A stretch of 5,415 nt of DNA from Desulfobacteraceae bacterium UBA5623 (GCA_002424495.1 DIKH01000269.1:1-5415), one strand, 5' to 3'. Shown: positions 1 to 5,415, counted from the stretch's first letter. The notes: generated from the sequence alone by a model not told the origin. Numbers and translations are program-made.

Positions 1-735
1 GAACTCTATTCTCTGATGAGAAAGGGGGCAAGGGTTTCAACGGCACAGGGATCAGATTTTGAACGCAGCCAATGCTATCAAAGTGTCCTGGAGCAATACG
101 GACGTGTCTTGTATCTTTGCGTTGGATCTGTTTTTACAGGCAACTACGGAGCGGTGATGGCATGGAAAAATAAAAATGACCCCAATGACCGACTGACGGT
201 CATTGACTCAGGTGCCGCATCCGGCAGGCTGGGAGCGGTTGCAATCGCCACGGCCCGGTATTCAAACACCTCTGGGGATGCAGATAGTGTGATACATTTT
301 GCAAGAGAGGCTGTTAACGCATGTGAGGAATATGTCTTCCCGGACCGGCTGGAATACCTTGCAGCCGGTGGGAGGCTGTCCAGGGCTGGCGGATTTTTTG
401 GCGACCTGCTCCATATGAAGCCGGTAATCAGCCCCACGGCCCAAGGCGCCATCAGGGCAGGGGTGGTAAGAGACAGTGTCGGGCAGATTGAATTTGCCAT
501 GAAACAGATGAAAAGATGCATTGATGATGGATCTCATCCGTTTATCATGCTGGAATATTCCGACAATGATAAATGGGTGCGGGATACGGTTGAAGGGAAA
601 ATCAGGATGCGTTATCCCCTGGCTAATATTATGCTGCAACCCCTTTCCCTGACCTCCGGGGTCCATATGGGACCTGGCACATGGGCTGTGGCTATTTTGC
701 CCGAACAAGGGTTTCAATGTGCTCACATTGTTTGA
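1..735 (+). CDS. DegV family (fatty-acid-binding) protein, 5' end cut by the window edge
   Basis: DegV-type proteins bind a single fatty acid. The firmicute members (FakB) present it to the kinase FakA to make acyl-phosphate. The frame is open from base 1, so the ATG at 16 is internal and the true start lies upstream; about 244 residues are visible. Family features in order are GVGSVFTGNY (the serine/threonine-rich ligand loop region), IDSGAASGRLG (compare the usual DSxxxSxGxG), LEYLAAGGRLSRAGGFFGDLL (compare LxxLxxGGRI...GxxLxxKP), KPVISPTAQG, and a C-terminal SGVHMGPGTWAVA (compare HxGPGxxG). The missing part should be roughly the first 50-70 residues; in some bacteria a DAK/FakA-like domain is fused there, which cannot be seen here. 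The 3' end overlaps the glycosyltransferase start, so the two are probably co-transcribed. The family call is firm; the exact lipid ligand and partner are unknown. Confidence 0.9.
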   Translation, partial: ELYSLMRKGARVSTAQGSDFERSQCYQSVLEQYGRVLYLCVGSVFTGNYGAVMAWKNKNDPNDRLTVIDSGAASGRLGAVAIATARYSNTSGDADSVIHFAREAVNACEEYVFPDRLEYLAAGGRLSRAGGFFGDLLHMKPVISPTAQGAIRAGVVRDSVGQIEFAMKQMKRCIDDGSHPFIMLEYSDNDKWVRDTVEGKIRMRYPLANIMLQPLSLTSGVHMGPGTWAVAILPEQGFQCAHIV

Positions 736-1471
736 AATGACTAAACCGGAAAAAAATATAAGGGGAAGATTCGCGATTGTCATTCCTGCCTACAATCACG
801 ATCACAAGGTCAAGGATGTTGTAGAAAATGCCTTGAAACTAAAAATGCCGGTGATTGTGGTGGATGACGGGTCAACGGATTCAACCTTTGACAGGATCAG
901 GGAGATTGAAGGAATCATAATTTTGCGTCACCCGACCAACCAGGGTAAGGGGGCTGCGATTATGACCGGTTTTACACAGGCAGCAAGAGTCGCCGATTGG
1001 GCTATTACACTGGATGCCGACGGTCAGCATCATCCGGAAGACGCCCTGGGACTGATCCGTGCAATTCCCGAGCGTCAAAGACCCATTGTTGTCGGCATCA
1101 GGCAGGGGATGCTTAGAACCAGCGCACCCTGGACCAGCCGGTTCGGCAGGAACTTTTCAAATTTCTGGGTGTGGGTTTCCGGAGGCCCAAGGATGAACGA
1201 CTCTCAGAGCGGTTTCAGGATATACCCCTTGCCGGAGGCTATGGGGCTAAATGTCAAGGCCAGGAGGTTCCAGTACGAGGTCGAGGTCCTGGTTAAGGCA
1301 AGGAGAAATCAGATCCCGGTTATTGAGGCCCCGGTTCGTGTTATATACAATGAGGGCTCTCATAGGATATCCCACTTCCGCCCTTTTGTGGATTTTGTTA
1401 GAAACTTCGGGACATTCAGCCGCCTGATTACACAAAGGATATTTTGCCTGGGGAACAGTTCTAAGGGCTGA
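719..1471 (+). CDS. Family 2 (GT-A) glycosyltransferase, dolichyl-phosphate-mannose-synthase-like
   Basis: A predicted cytoplasmic or membrane-associated glycosyltransferase using a nucleotide-sugar donor. Numbered from the GTG, it shows VIPAYN (21-26), VVDDGSTD (47-54), NQGKGAA (74-80), the metal-binding DxD in LDADGQH (D99, D101), and DSQSGFR (161-167), a motif typical of polyprenyl-phosphate glycosyltransferases. At 250 residues it is a bare catalytic domain, with no clear C-terminal transmembrane pair. The GTG at 719 is preceded by AAGG at 707-710 with 8 bp spacing and overlaps the DegV stop by 17 bp. The alternative is ATG 737, one base after that stop, which has no good ribosome binding site; both keep the whole domain. 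The acyltransferase begins 9 bp downstream. GT2 plus LpxL-like acyltransferase pairs occur in aryl-polyene and related lipid clusters, so the acceptor may be a lipid or an acylated intermediate (inference). Donor and acceptor cannot be read from the sequence. Confidence 0.93.
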   Translation: MLTLFEMTKPEKNIRGRFAIVIPAYNHDHKVKDVVENALKLKMPVIVVDDGSTDSTFDRIREIEGIIILRHPTNQGKGAAIMTGFTQAARVADWAITLDADGQHHPEDALGLIRAIPERQRPIVVGIRQGMLRTSAPWTSRFGRNFSNFWVWVSGGPRMNDSQSGFRIYPLPEAMGLNVKARRFQYEVEVLVKARRNQIPVIEAPVRVIYNEGSHRISHFRPFVDFVRNFGTFSRLITQRIFCLGNSSKG

Positions 1472-1480
1472 CTCAAAAAA

Positions 1481-2356
1481 ATGAAGGCGCTCTTTTATAT
1501 TTTTCTCATTCGCCTGTCCAAGATACTGGGTTCGTGGATATTTGTGGCCATATCCAGGGTGATCGCCGCAGGATATTATATTTTTTTACCCCGTAGAGTG
1601 AATGTATGCGTACTCTTTTATCGAGTGGTTTTTCCGGGTCATTCCTTGATCTACTATCTCCTGTGCGTCTGGAAGCAATATCAGAATTTCACCTCCGTGT
1701 TCCTTGACAGGTTTCTTGCCCGTGATTTTAATGACATAACCTACACTTCCCAGGGCCACCAACACCTTGAGGAGGTATTGGGTAAGACAGGCGGCATTAT
1801 TTTGATGTCCCATGTGGGTAACTGGGATGTTGCTGCAAACCTCCTTAAGAGACAGTATGACAAGTTGAGCCTGCTCTTATATATGGGTATTCGCAACAAA
1901 GAGGAGATTGAGAGAATCCAGAAAGAGAATCTTGCCGAAAGCGGCATACGGATCGTTGCCGTGGATCAGGATGGCGGGTCTCCCTTTGATATCATTAAGG
2001 GGATTCAATTCCTCAGGTCAGGGGGTCTTGTCTCCATGACCGGGGACGTGTTGTGGAAGAAAGACCAGCGCAGCGTCCAGGTAAAAATTCTGGGTCATGA
2101 TGTCTCAGTCCCGGAGATCCCTTATGTATTAGCCCTGCTTTCCGGTGCGCCCTTATTTATTTTTTTCGCCTTTCGCACAGGCAGGAAAAGGTATCATTTT
2201 ACGGTCTCCGAGCCTATCCATATAAAGGCCGCCTCGCGTGCAGACCGGGGTGAGGTTATCCGTAAGTCCGCACAGATATACGCTGACCTTCTGGAACAGA
2301 GTCTTCTCCGACACCCCTTTGAATGGTACCATTTTGAGCCCTTTTTAGGTCCTTAA
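1481..2356 (+). CDS. LpxL/HtrB-family lysophospholipid acyltransferase (lipid A biosynthesis acyltransferase-like)
   Basis: It probably transfers an acyl chain to a lipid or glycolipid acceptor at the inner face of the cytoplasmic membrane. The catalytic HxxxxD motif is intact as HVGNWD (H111, D116), preceded by the hydrophobic strand GGIILMS. Other family features are FLRSGGLVSMTGD (178-189), the proline-containing SGAPLFIFFAF (221-231), and the C-terminal HPFEWYHFEPF (278-288), which resembles the P...W...F tail of LpxL-like enzymes. The N-terminal 60 residues are hydrophobic, with stretches around 4-35 and 43-63, as expected for membrane anchoring. Length, 291 residues, is normal for the family. 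The ATG lies 9 bp after the glycosyltransferase stop; AAGGG at 1463-1467 is a possible ribosome binding site with rather long spacing (13 bp). It is the last gene of the left block. Acting on a glycolipid made with the preceding enzyme is more likely than being the housekeeping lipid A acyltransferase, but that is inference from context. Confidence 0.92.
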   Translation: MKALFYIFLIRLSKILGSWIFVAISRVIAAGYYIFLPRRVNVCVLFYRVVFPGHSLIYYLLCVWKQYQNFTSVFLDRFLARDFNDITYTSQGHQHLEEVLGKTGGIILMSHVGNWDVAANLLKRQYDKLSLLLYMGIRNKEEIERIQKENLAESGIRIVAVDQDGGSPFDIIKGIQFLRSGGLVSMTGDVLWKKDQRSVQVKILGHDVSVPEIPYVLALLSGAPLFIFFAFRTGRKRYHFTVSEPIHIKAASRADRGEVIRKSAQIYADLLEQSLLRHPFEWYHFEPFLGP

Positions 2357-2383
2357 CCCCAAGGCCGGCAGACAGGTGATTGC

Positions 2384-2463
2384 GGATTGTCATGTGGATC
2401 GAGGTCTGCATTTTGCTCCCATTGCCAGTGTCGTCCACATCACTGCAGATTCCCGGACAATTT
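2384..2463. repeat. Nested inverted repeats with a third, interleaved pairing
   Basis: Three complementary pairs are visible. The outer pair is ATTGTC 2386-2391 with GACAAT 2456-2461. The inner pair is 2392-2402 with 2431-2440: ten pairs, ATGTGGA and CGA against TCGTCCACAT, with T2399 bulged. The third is GGTCTGCA 2403-2410 with TGCAGATT 2444-2451: six Watson-Crick pairs plus two G-T. The third interleaves with the inner stem, so the two could be alternative structures or a pseudoknot. The pairings are seen directly; any function is not. Chance is possible in 80 bp. Confidence 0.4.
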
Positions 2464-2493
2464 TCCAAGCCCTTTATCCGGCGCTCAAGTTTA

Positions 2494-2522
2494 TTTAAAG
2501 AAAAGACGATAGATGTTAGGAT
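2494..2522 (+). promoter_or_regulatory. Weak sigma-70-like promoter candidate upstream of the CNB gene
   Basis: TTTAAA at 2494-2499 and TAGGAT at 2517-2522 are separated by 17 bp. Each matches four of six bases of the -35 and -10 consensus. They sit in the AT-rich part of the gap, 39 bp before the CNB start, leaving room for the ribosome binding site GGGGAG (2547-2552). The match is weak and placed mainly by position. Confidence 0.2.
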
Positions 2523-2560
2523 GAATTTTATCTTTTGACAAAGACCGGGGAGAAACGCAT

Positions 2561-2791
2561 ATGGTCATGCTTAGCAGTAATAGGGAGATCCCCCCTATGG
2601 TGAGACTCAGTTACAGGGGCGGAGAACTGATCATCAAGGAGGGCGACTATGGCATATCAATCTACAAAATCATCAAGGGAATAGTTGAAATATTCCAACG
2701 GGTGGAAGACAGAGATATGATTATGACACACTTGGGTCCAGGTGAGGTCTTTGGGGAAATGGCATTTTTGAGTGTAGGCGACAGGGCCTGA
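2561..2791 (+). CDS. Cyclic-nucleotide-binding domain protein, truncated
   Basis: The 76-residue frame encodes the first two thirds of a CNB (CAP effector) domain, the fold that binds cAMP or cGMP in regulators. GELIIKEGDYG (21-31), the KGIVEIF strand (39-45) and LGPGEVFGEMAFLS (58-71) match the beta-barrel and the start of the phosphate-binding cassette. It stops at TGA 2789-2791 just after VGDRA, where family members continue with the phosphate-binding arginine and the B and C helices, roughly 45-60 more residues. The start is well supported: GGGGAG at 2547-2552, 8 bp before the ATG. The PilZ frame begins at once in the +1 frame, so this is probably the 5' part of a broken CNB-PilZ gene (see the 2561-3128 entry). 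Lacking the arginine and helices, it is unlikely to bind cyclic nucleotide normally. The domain call is firm; whether a stable product is made is doubtful. Confidence 0.8.
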   Translation: MVMLSSNREIPPMVRLSYRGGELIIKEGDYGISIYKIIKGIVEIFQRVEDRDMIMTHLGPGEVFGEMAFLSVGDRA

Positions 2792-2816
2792 AAAAAGACG
2801 CCACTACAGAAAGGAT

Positions 2817-3128
2817 GTGAACCTCGATTGTGTATACAGCCCGGTAGGAGTTTATCCAAGGCCTCGATTGAAGGGTATCATCAAAAATATCAGTATGAGC
2901 GGTATGAAAATGGATGTCACGATAAAGCCCGGTACGAAGTTTTCCCTCGATTCCGGGGACGAATTCCTGGTAGAGGCAGCACTTCCTAACAGTAAGGACA
3001 TAAAGCTAACCGCAAAAATTTTGTCTATCAGAGAACCCAGGATCCCGGGGAGGTTCTCTCTTGGGATGCTCTTTACCGGCATCAGAGAGGGGACGGAGAA
3101 AGAGTTGGGCTTTTTCTTAATGCCTTAG
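2817..3128 (+). CDS. PilZ domain (c-di-GMP-binding) reading frame, without a proper start
   Basis: PilZ domains bind cyclic di-GMP through RxxxR followed by [D/N]xSxxG. NISMSG is visible (residues 24-29 from the GTG), followed by the beta-barrel pattern of the family (LVEAALP, LTAKILSI, SLGMLFTGI). The RxxxR motif is also present, as RRHYR encoded at 2796-2810 in the same frame but upstream of the GTG at 2817. The frame is open back to 2778 (a TAG ends at 2777) and holds no ATG, GTG, TTG or CTG before 2817. The GTG itself has AAAGGA only one base away, too close for normal initiation. Starting at 2817 would remove the ligand arginines. The domain was therefore almost certainly translated as part of a longer protein, most likely fused to the preceding CNB domain. 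As drawn, the frame is a fragment. It ends 20 bp before the second CNB gene. Confidence 0.8.
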   Translation: MNLDCVYSPVGVYPRPRLKGIIKNISMSGMKMDVTIKPGTKFSLDSGDEFLVEAALPNSKDIKLTAKILSIREPRIPGRFSLGMLFTGIREGTEKELGFFLMP

Positions 3129-3148
3129 AGAAAAAGGAGTTATTAAGT

Positions 3149-3553
3149 ATGCATACGGACCAGATTACCTATGCCTATATGGCAGACGAAGAGATGCATC
3201 CGGATAACGCTGTTATTATCCAGGAGGGGAGCAAGTCTGACGTGGTCTTTGTCATACTGGAGGGACGGGTAAAGATCAAAAAAAAGGCCCCAAAAGGGAC
3301 CGTTACTCTGGCCACGCTCAGGGAAGGCGAGATCTTGGGAGAAATGGCCTTTCTGTCAAGCGAAGAGGGTGCCAGCAGCGTCTCTGCTGTTGCATCGGGC
3401 GGTCCGGTCCGCCTTGGACTTCTTGACATTCACCGCATGCGTCGCGAATACGAATCAGTTGACCCCAGGCTAAAGGGCCTGATCAGGGCGCTGATGGACA
3501 GGCTCAAAAAGACCAATGCAAGGGTCTGCGAATTAGTAGCGGAAGAAAAGTAA
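3149..3553 (+). CDS. Stand-alone cyclic-nucleotide-binding domain protein
   Basis: A 134-residue protein made of one CNB domain with no DNA-binding or enzymatic part, so it probably acts by binding a partner. VIIQEGSKSDVVFVILEGRVKI (22-43) forms the first barrel strands and REGEILGEMAFLS (58-70) the phosphate-binding cassette with its conserved GE. The C helix runs from about 106 to 131 (PRLKGLIRALMDRLKKTN). The cassette then reads SSEEGASSVSAV (70-81), with no arginine where canonical cAMP binders have the R of PRxA, so cyclic-nucleotide binding may be lost or altered. AGGAG at 3135-3139, 9 bp before the ATG, gives a strong ribosome binding site. It follows the PilZ frame by 20 bp and shares GEMAFLS with the truncated CNB upstream, so the two may be tandem paralogues. 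It could be a degenerate sensor or a structural scaffold; the ligand is unknown. Confidence 0.88.
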   Translation: MHTDQITYAYMADEEMHPDNAVIIQEGSKSDVVFVILEGRVKIKKKAPKGTVTLATLREGEILGEMAFLSSEEGASSVSAVASGGPVRLGLLDIHRMRREYESVDPRLKGLIRALMDRLKKTNARVCELVAEEK

Positions 3554-3557
3554 CAAA

Positions 3558-3574
3558 CAACCCGTTAACGGTTG
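3558..3574. terminator. Weak hairpin between convergent genes, possible terminator
   Basis: CAA-c-CCG-TTAA-CGG-TTG is a six-pair stem with one bulged base (C3561) and a TTAA loop, around the perfect palindrome CCGTTAACGG (3562-3571). It lies in the 37-bp gap between two converging genes. Read on the - strand it is followed by TTTGTTA, a poor T-tract; on the + strand by CCTAAA. A second short stem, TAAAC/GTTTA (3577-3593), is adjacent. The position suits termination, but the stem is short. Confidence 0.35.
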
Positions 3575-3590
3575 CCTAAACTGTTACGGT

Positions 3591-3923
3591 TTATTCAATA
3601 TCCTTCCCCTTGAATTTTTTCTTTATGGACTGAGCGATATCTTCTGGTGCAGGTCTTTGGCTGATGGCCTCCCTTCGTAAGGTCTCCGCCCGTGCGTCTT
3701 TGATTATCCCTGTCATAAAGGCATCATTTTCAATGCTCCAGGAACTCCAGCCATCCACATCAATATACTCGTTGTAAGAAGTTGTATAGTATGGGTCATA
3801 TATCCTGACGCCCTTTTCACTGTCATATTCATAACGGACAAATCTGCCGTCAAACAATTCAAAATCCTTGTCGTTAAGACCTAAGCCCCTCAAAAGGTCC
3901 TTATGTTCTTCTTTTATTTTCAT
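3591..3923 (-). CDS. Small unrecognised protein (110 residues) downstream of the ABC-F gene
   Basis: I do not recognise a named family. The protein starts MKIKEEHKDLL and has an aromatic and acidic core (FDGRFVRYEYD, RIYDPYYTTSYNEYIDVDGWSSWS, residues about 24-65). A charged helical region follows and the tail is lysine-rich (APEDIAQSIKKKFKGKD). There is no signal peptide, membrane segment or cysteine pattern, so it is probably cytoplasmic. The ATG at 3923 has AGGTG 5 bases upstream. A longer version could start at ATG 3974, overlapping the ABC-F stop in ATGGGCTGTGA and with AAGGAG 7 bases upstream. I prefer 3923 because the 17 extra residues look unlike the rest and that AAGGAG is also coding sequence for the ABC-F tail. 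Either way it reads as the second gene of an ABC-F operon. The WSSWS and YDPYY motifs and steady codon use suggest a real, conserved gene. Confidence 0.75.
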   Translation of the reverse strand: MKIKEEHKDLLRGLGLNDKDFELFDGRFVRYEYDSEKGVRIYDPYYTTSYNEYIDVDGWSSWSIENDAFMTGIIKDARAETLRREAISQRPAPEDIAQSIKKKFKGKDIE

Positions 3924-3963
3924 GTAACACCTGCCTATTGCCTGATTAGCACTGCGGCTGCCC

Positions 3964-5415
3964 TCACAGCCCATCCCCTAGCTCCTTTTTCGCCGCTTCG
4001 AGCCTCTGGTGGGTCTCCTCCCATTTTTTCAATGATGCTTCCAACTCTTTTTTGACCGCCTTGTATTGAGTCAGAACAGGGATGCTCTTTTTTTTATCGC
4101 TGAAAATACCTGGCTCTGCAAGTAATATTTCAACCTCTTCCTGTGTCTTTTCAAGTTCTGAAATCCGGGCCTCAAGCATTTCCACTTCTTTTGCGATCGG
4201 TTTTAGCGTGTCATGGATCAATTGGCGTCTTTCCGCTTTTTGACGCTTTTCTTCCTTGCGATTGTGGAATTTTTTTGTCTTTATATCGTTTTCTTGGTCT
4301 TTCCTGTTGGATTCTATGTTGCAAGGTGTTTTCGCCAGTTGCCTCTCTCTCATGCTGATATGATAGTAGTATTCTTCAAGGTTCCCTGGATATTCATCTA
4401 TCCTTCTGTCCCTGATATCCCATATCTTTGTTGAAAGTCTGTTGATGAATGACTGGTTATGGGAGACAAACAGCAAGGTCCCATTGTATTCTGAAAGGGC
4501 ATTGATAAGGGCCTCTGATGAGGATATGTCCAGATGATTTGTAGGCTCATCCATCACCAGAAAATTGCCGGGTTTGACAAGGATTTTTGCCAGAGACACC
4601 CGCGCCCGTTCTCCTCCTGAAAGGACACATACTGTCTTATCCACATCCTGGCCGGAGAAGAGAAAGGCCCCACACACCCCTCTGACAAAGCCTACACTCT
4701 GATCAGGAACAACATTGTATACCTCCTGAATTACTGTCTTCTGGGGGTCGAGCATCTCTGAGTGGTGCTGCGCGAAATATGACATGCTGACCCCGTGGCC
4801 CAGGGATGCCTCACCTTTATCCGGGTTAATTTCGCCTGATACAATCTTCAGCAATGTTGTCTTGCCGCAGCCGTTTGGCCCTATTACCGCAATCCGTTCA
4901 CCCCGCAACACCATCAGATTCAGGTCCTGATACAAATAATTTTCACCAAATTTCTTTGACAGGCCTTTGATTGTCACCACCGCCCTTCCGCTTTGGGGGA
5001 CATCGGGGAAGGAAAATCGGGTGACGACATCCTTGCGGTGTGTCTTAACCAGTTCGATTTTCTTGACTAATTTGATCTTGCTTTGTGCCTGCCTTGCCTT
5101 GCTGGCCTTGGCGCGAAATCTTTCAATAAATTTTTCCGCCTCCTTGACCCTCTGCTCCTGTCTCCTGGCCCTGGACTCCAGGGACATTTGCTCATCCTCA
5201 CGGGCCGTTAGATAGGCATCATAATTACCGCTGTATGTCTTGATCCCTTCCGGTTCAAAGCATATAGTCCGTCGGATCTGACGATTAAGAAAATCCCTGT
5301 CATGGGATACGAGGATCATTGCGCCGCTAAACTCCGTGAGATACTGCTCGAGCCAGCGTATGGAAGGGATGTCCAGATGATTGGTAGGCTCATCGAGCAG
5401 GAGCAGATCAGGCCT
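3964..5415 (-). CDS. ABC-F family ATPase (YheS-like), N-terminal part cut by the window edge
   Basis: ABC-F proteins are soluble ATPases with two nucleotide-binding domains that act on ribosomes. The frame is open to the right edge, so the ATG at 5319 is internal; 483 residues are visible, numbered from base 5415. NBD1 is represented only by its Walker B LLLLDEPTNHLD (4-15) and H-loop LVSHDRDF (35-42). The charged inter-domain linker follows, with FIERFRAKASKARQAQS (96-112), very like YheS. NBD2 is complete: GPNGCGKT (179-186), Q-loop YFAQ (213-216), signature LSGGERARVSLAK (265-277), Walker B VMDEPTNHLD (287-296), H-loop FVSHNQSF (316-323). The C-terminal 130 residues are a charged coiled-coil region, as in YheS/Uup-type members. 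Catalytic glutamates are intact in both halves. About 150 N-terminal residues should lie outside the window. It may be a general translation factor or a resistance-type member; nothing here indicates antibiotic resistance. Confidence 0.95.
   Translation of the reverse strand, partial: RPDLLLLDEPTNHLDIPSIRWLEQYLTEFSGAMILVSHDRDFLNRQIRRTICFEPEGIKTYSGNYDAYLTAREDEQMSLESRARRQEQRVKEAEKFIERFRAKASKARQAQSKIKLVKKIELVKTHRKDVVTRFSFPDVPQSGRAVVTIKGLSKKFGENYLYQDLNLMVLRGERIAVIGPNGCGKTTLLKIVSGEINPDKGEASLGHGVSMSYFAQHHSEMLDPQKTVIQEVYNVVPDQSVGFVRGVCGAFLFSGQDVDKTVCVLSGGERARVSLAKILVKPGNFLVMDEPTNHLDISSSEALINALSEYNGTLLFVSHNQSFINRLSTKIWDIRDRRIDEYPGNLEEYYYHISMRERQLAKTPCNIESNRKDQENDIKTKKFHNRKEEKRQKAERRQLIHDTLKPIAKEVEMLEARISELEKTQEEVEILLAEPGIFSDKKKSIPVLTQYKAVKKELEASLKKWEETHQRLEAAKKELGDGL

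Larger units (their letters stand above)
2357..2560. other. Intergenic gap between the lipid operon and the signalling genes
   Basis: A 204-bp stretch with no convincing gene. The first part (about 2384-2463) carries nested inverted repeats, listed separately. The second part (about 2486-2540) is AT-rich and suits a promoter region. No canonical terminator with a T-tract was found after the acyltransferase. The only hairpin near the stop is GGtCCTT/AAGGCC (2348-2366), which spans the stop codon and has no T run. Whether the signalling genes are transcribed separately is therefore open. Confidence 0.6.
2561..3128 (+). pseudogene. Probable broken CNB-PilZ fusion gene (frameshift, likely internal deletion)
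   Basis: The truncated CNB frame and the PilZ frame read most simply as one gene. The change from the CNB frame to the PilZ frame (+1) must occur between 2778 and 2791, the span open in both. One base too many in the GGG/CC runs at 2784-2788 would explain it: without it the reading is GDRPEKRRHYRKDV, joining the CNB directly to the complete PilZ RxxxR motif. Even so, the CNB domain would still lack its last 45-60 residues, so a deletion is likely too. CNB-PilZ combinations are, to my knowledge, found in deltaproteobacteria. Alternatives are a sequencing or assembly error, or recoding. The site does not look like the prfB frameshift signal: GCC before TGA cannot re-pair well on CCT, and no strong Shine-Dalgarno stimulator is present. 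Confidence 0.55.

Noticed and set aside
144..783. Two antisense frames opposite the DegV gene (144-521 and 262-783)
   Set aside because: They mirror a clearly coding gene, have no domain pattern, and one runs into the next gene.
2256..2468. Antisense frame across the acyltransferase 3' end and the gap
   Set aside because: No recognisable domain and no supporting context; most of it is the shadow of the acyltransferase end.
2357..2509. Stop-free, cysteine-rich continuation of the acyltransferase frame after its TAA (CGLSC, CSHCQC and HHC patterns)
   Set aside because: There is no ATG or ribosome binding site, the preceding protein already ends at the usual family C-terminus, and the pattern is likely a chance reading of the inverted-repeat region.
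2535..2540. Perfect TTGACA -35 box
   Set aside because: A -10 box 17 bp downstream would fall on the start codon at 2561, beyond the ribosome binding site, and no TATAAT-like sequence is there.
2780..2800. Programmed frameshift at the CNB/PilZ junction
   Set aside because: The A6 run lies after the TGA, so slippage there cannot bypass it. GCC would re-pair poorly with CCT in a +1 shift, and there is no prfB-like AGGGGG spacer. Mutation or error is simpler.
4143..5215. Hydrophobic + strand frames opposite the ABC-F gene (4143-4358, 4213-4434, 4967-5215)
   Set aside because: The hydrophobicity is the complement of the lysine- and glutamate-rich ABC-F linker and tail; there is no independent evidence of coding.

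Overview
The window looks like chromosome from a Gram-negative bacterium. My best guess is a Desulfobacterota (deltaproteobacterial) genome. This rests on the gene types (a glycosyltransferase followed by an LpxL-type acyltransferase, and small cyclic-nucleotide-binding and PilZ proteins) and on base composition close to balanced. It is an impression, not a phylogenetic result. No RNA gene, CRISPR array, transposase or prophage gene was found.

Left block (1-2356, + strand): three tightly packed genes that probably form one operon. They are the 3' part of a DegV-family (fatty-acid-binding) gene cut by the left edge, a GT-A family 2 glycosyltransferase whose GTG start overlaps the DegV end by 17 bp, and, 9 bp further on, an LpxL/HtrB-type lysophospholipid acyltransferase. 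Together they suggest acyl-chain handling plus assembly of a glycosylated, acylated envelope lipid. The product is not determined.

Middle block (2357-3553, + strand): a gap of about 200 bp with nested inverted repeats, then three short signalling reading frames. They are a cyclic-nucleotide-binding (CNB) domain cut short by a stop, a PilZ (c-di-GMP-binding) domain in the +1 frame, and a second, complete CNB protein. The PilZ RxxxR motif is encoded upstream of any usable start, in the frame that overlaps the end of the first CNB frame. The first two frames are therefore best explained as one CNB-PilZ gene broken by a frameshift and probably also by an internal deletion. This is the most unusual feature of the window.

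Right block (3591-5415, - strand, convergent with the others): an ABC-F ATPase of the YheS-like type, cut by the right edge inside its first nucleotide-binding domain, followed by a small unrecognised protein of about 110 residues. A weak hairpin lies in the 37-bp gap between the converging transcripts.

I did not find convincing evidence for a wholly new system. The items most worth checking are the broken CNB-PilZ gene, the DegV-glycosyltransferase-acyltransferase operon, the structured gap at 2384-2463, and the small protein downstream of the ABC-F gene.
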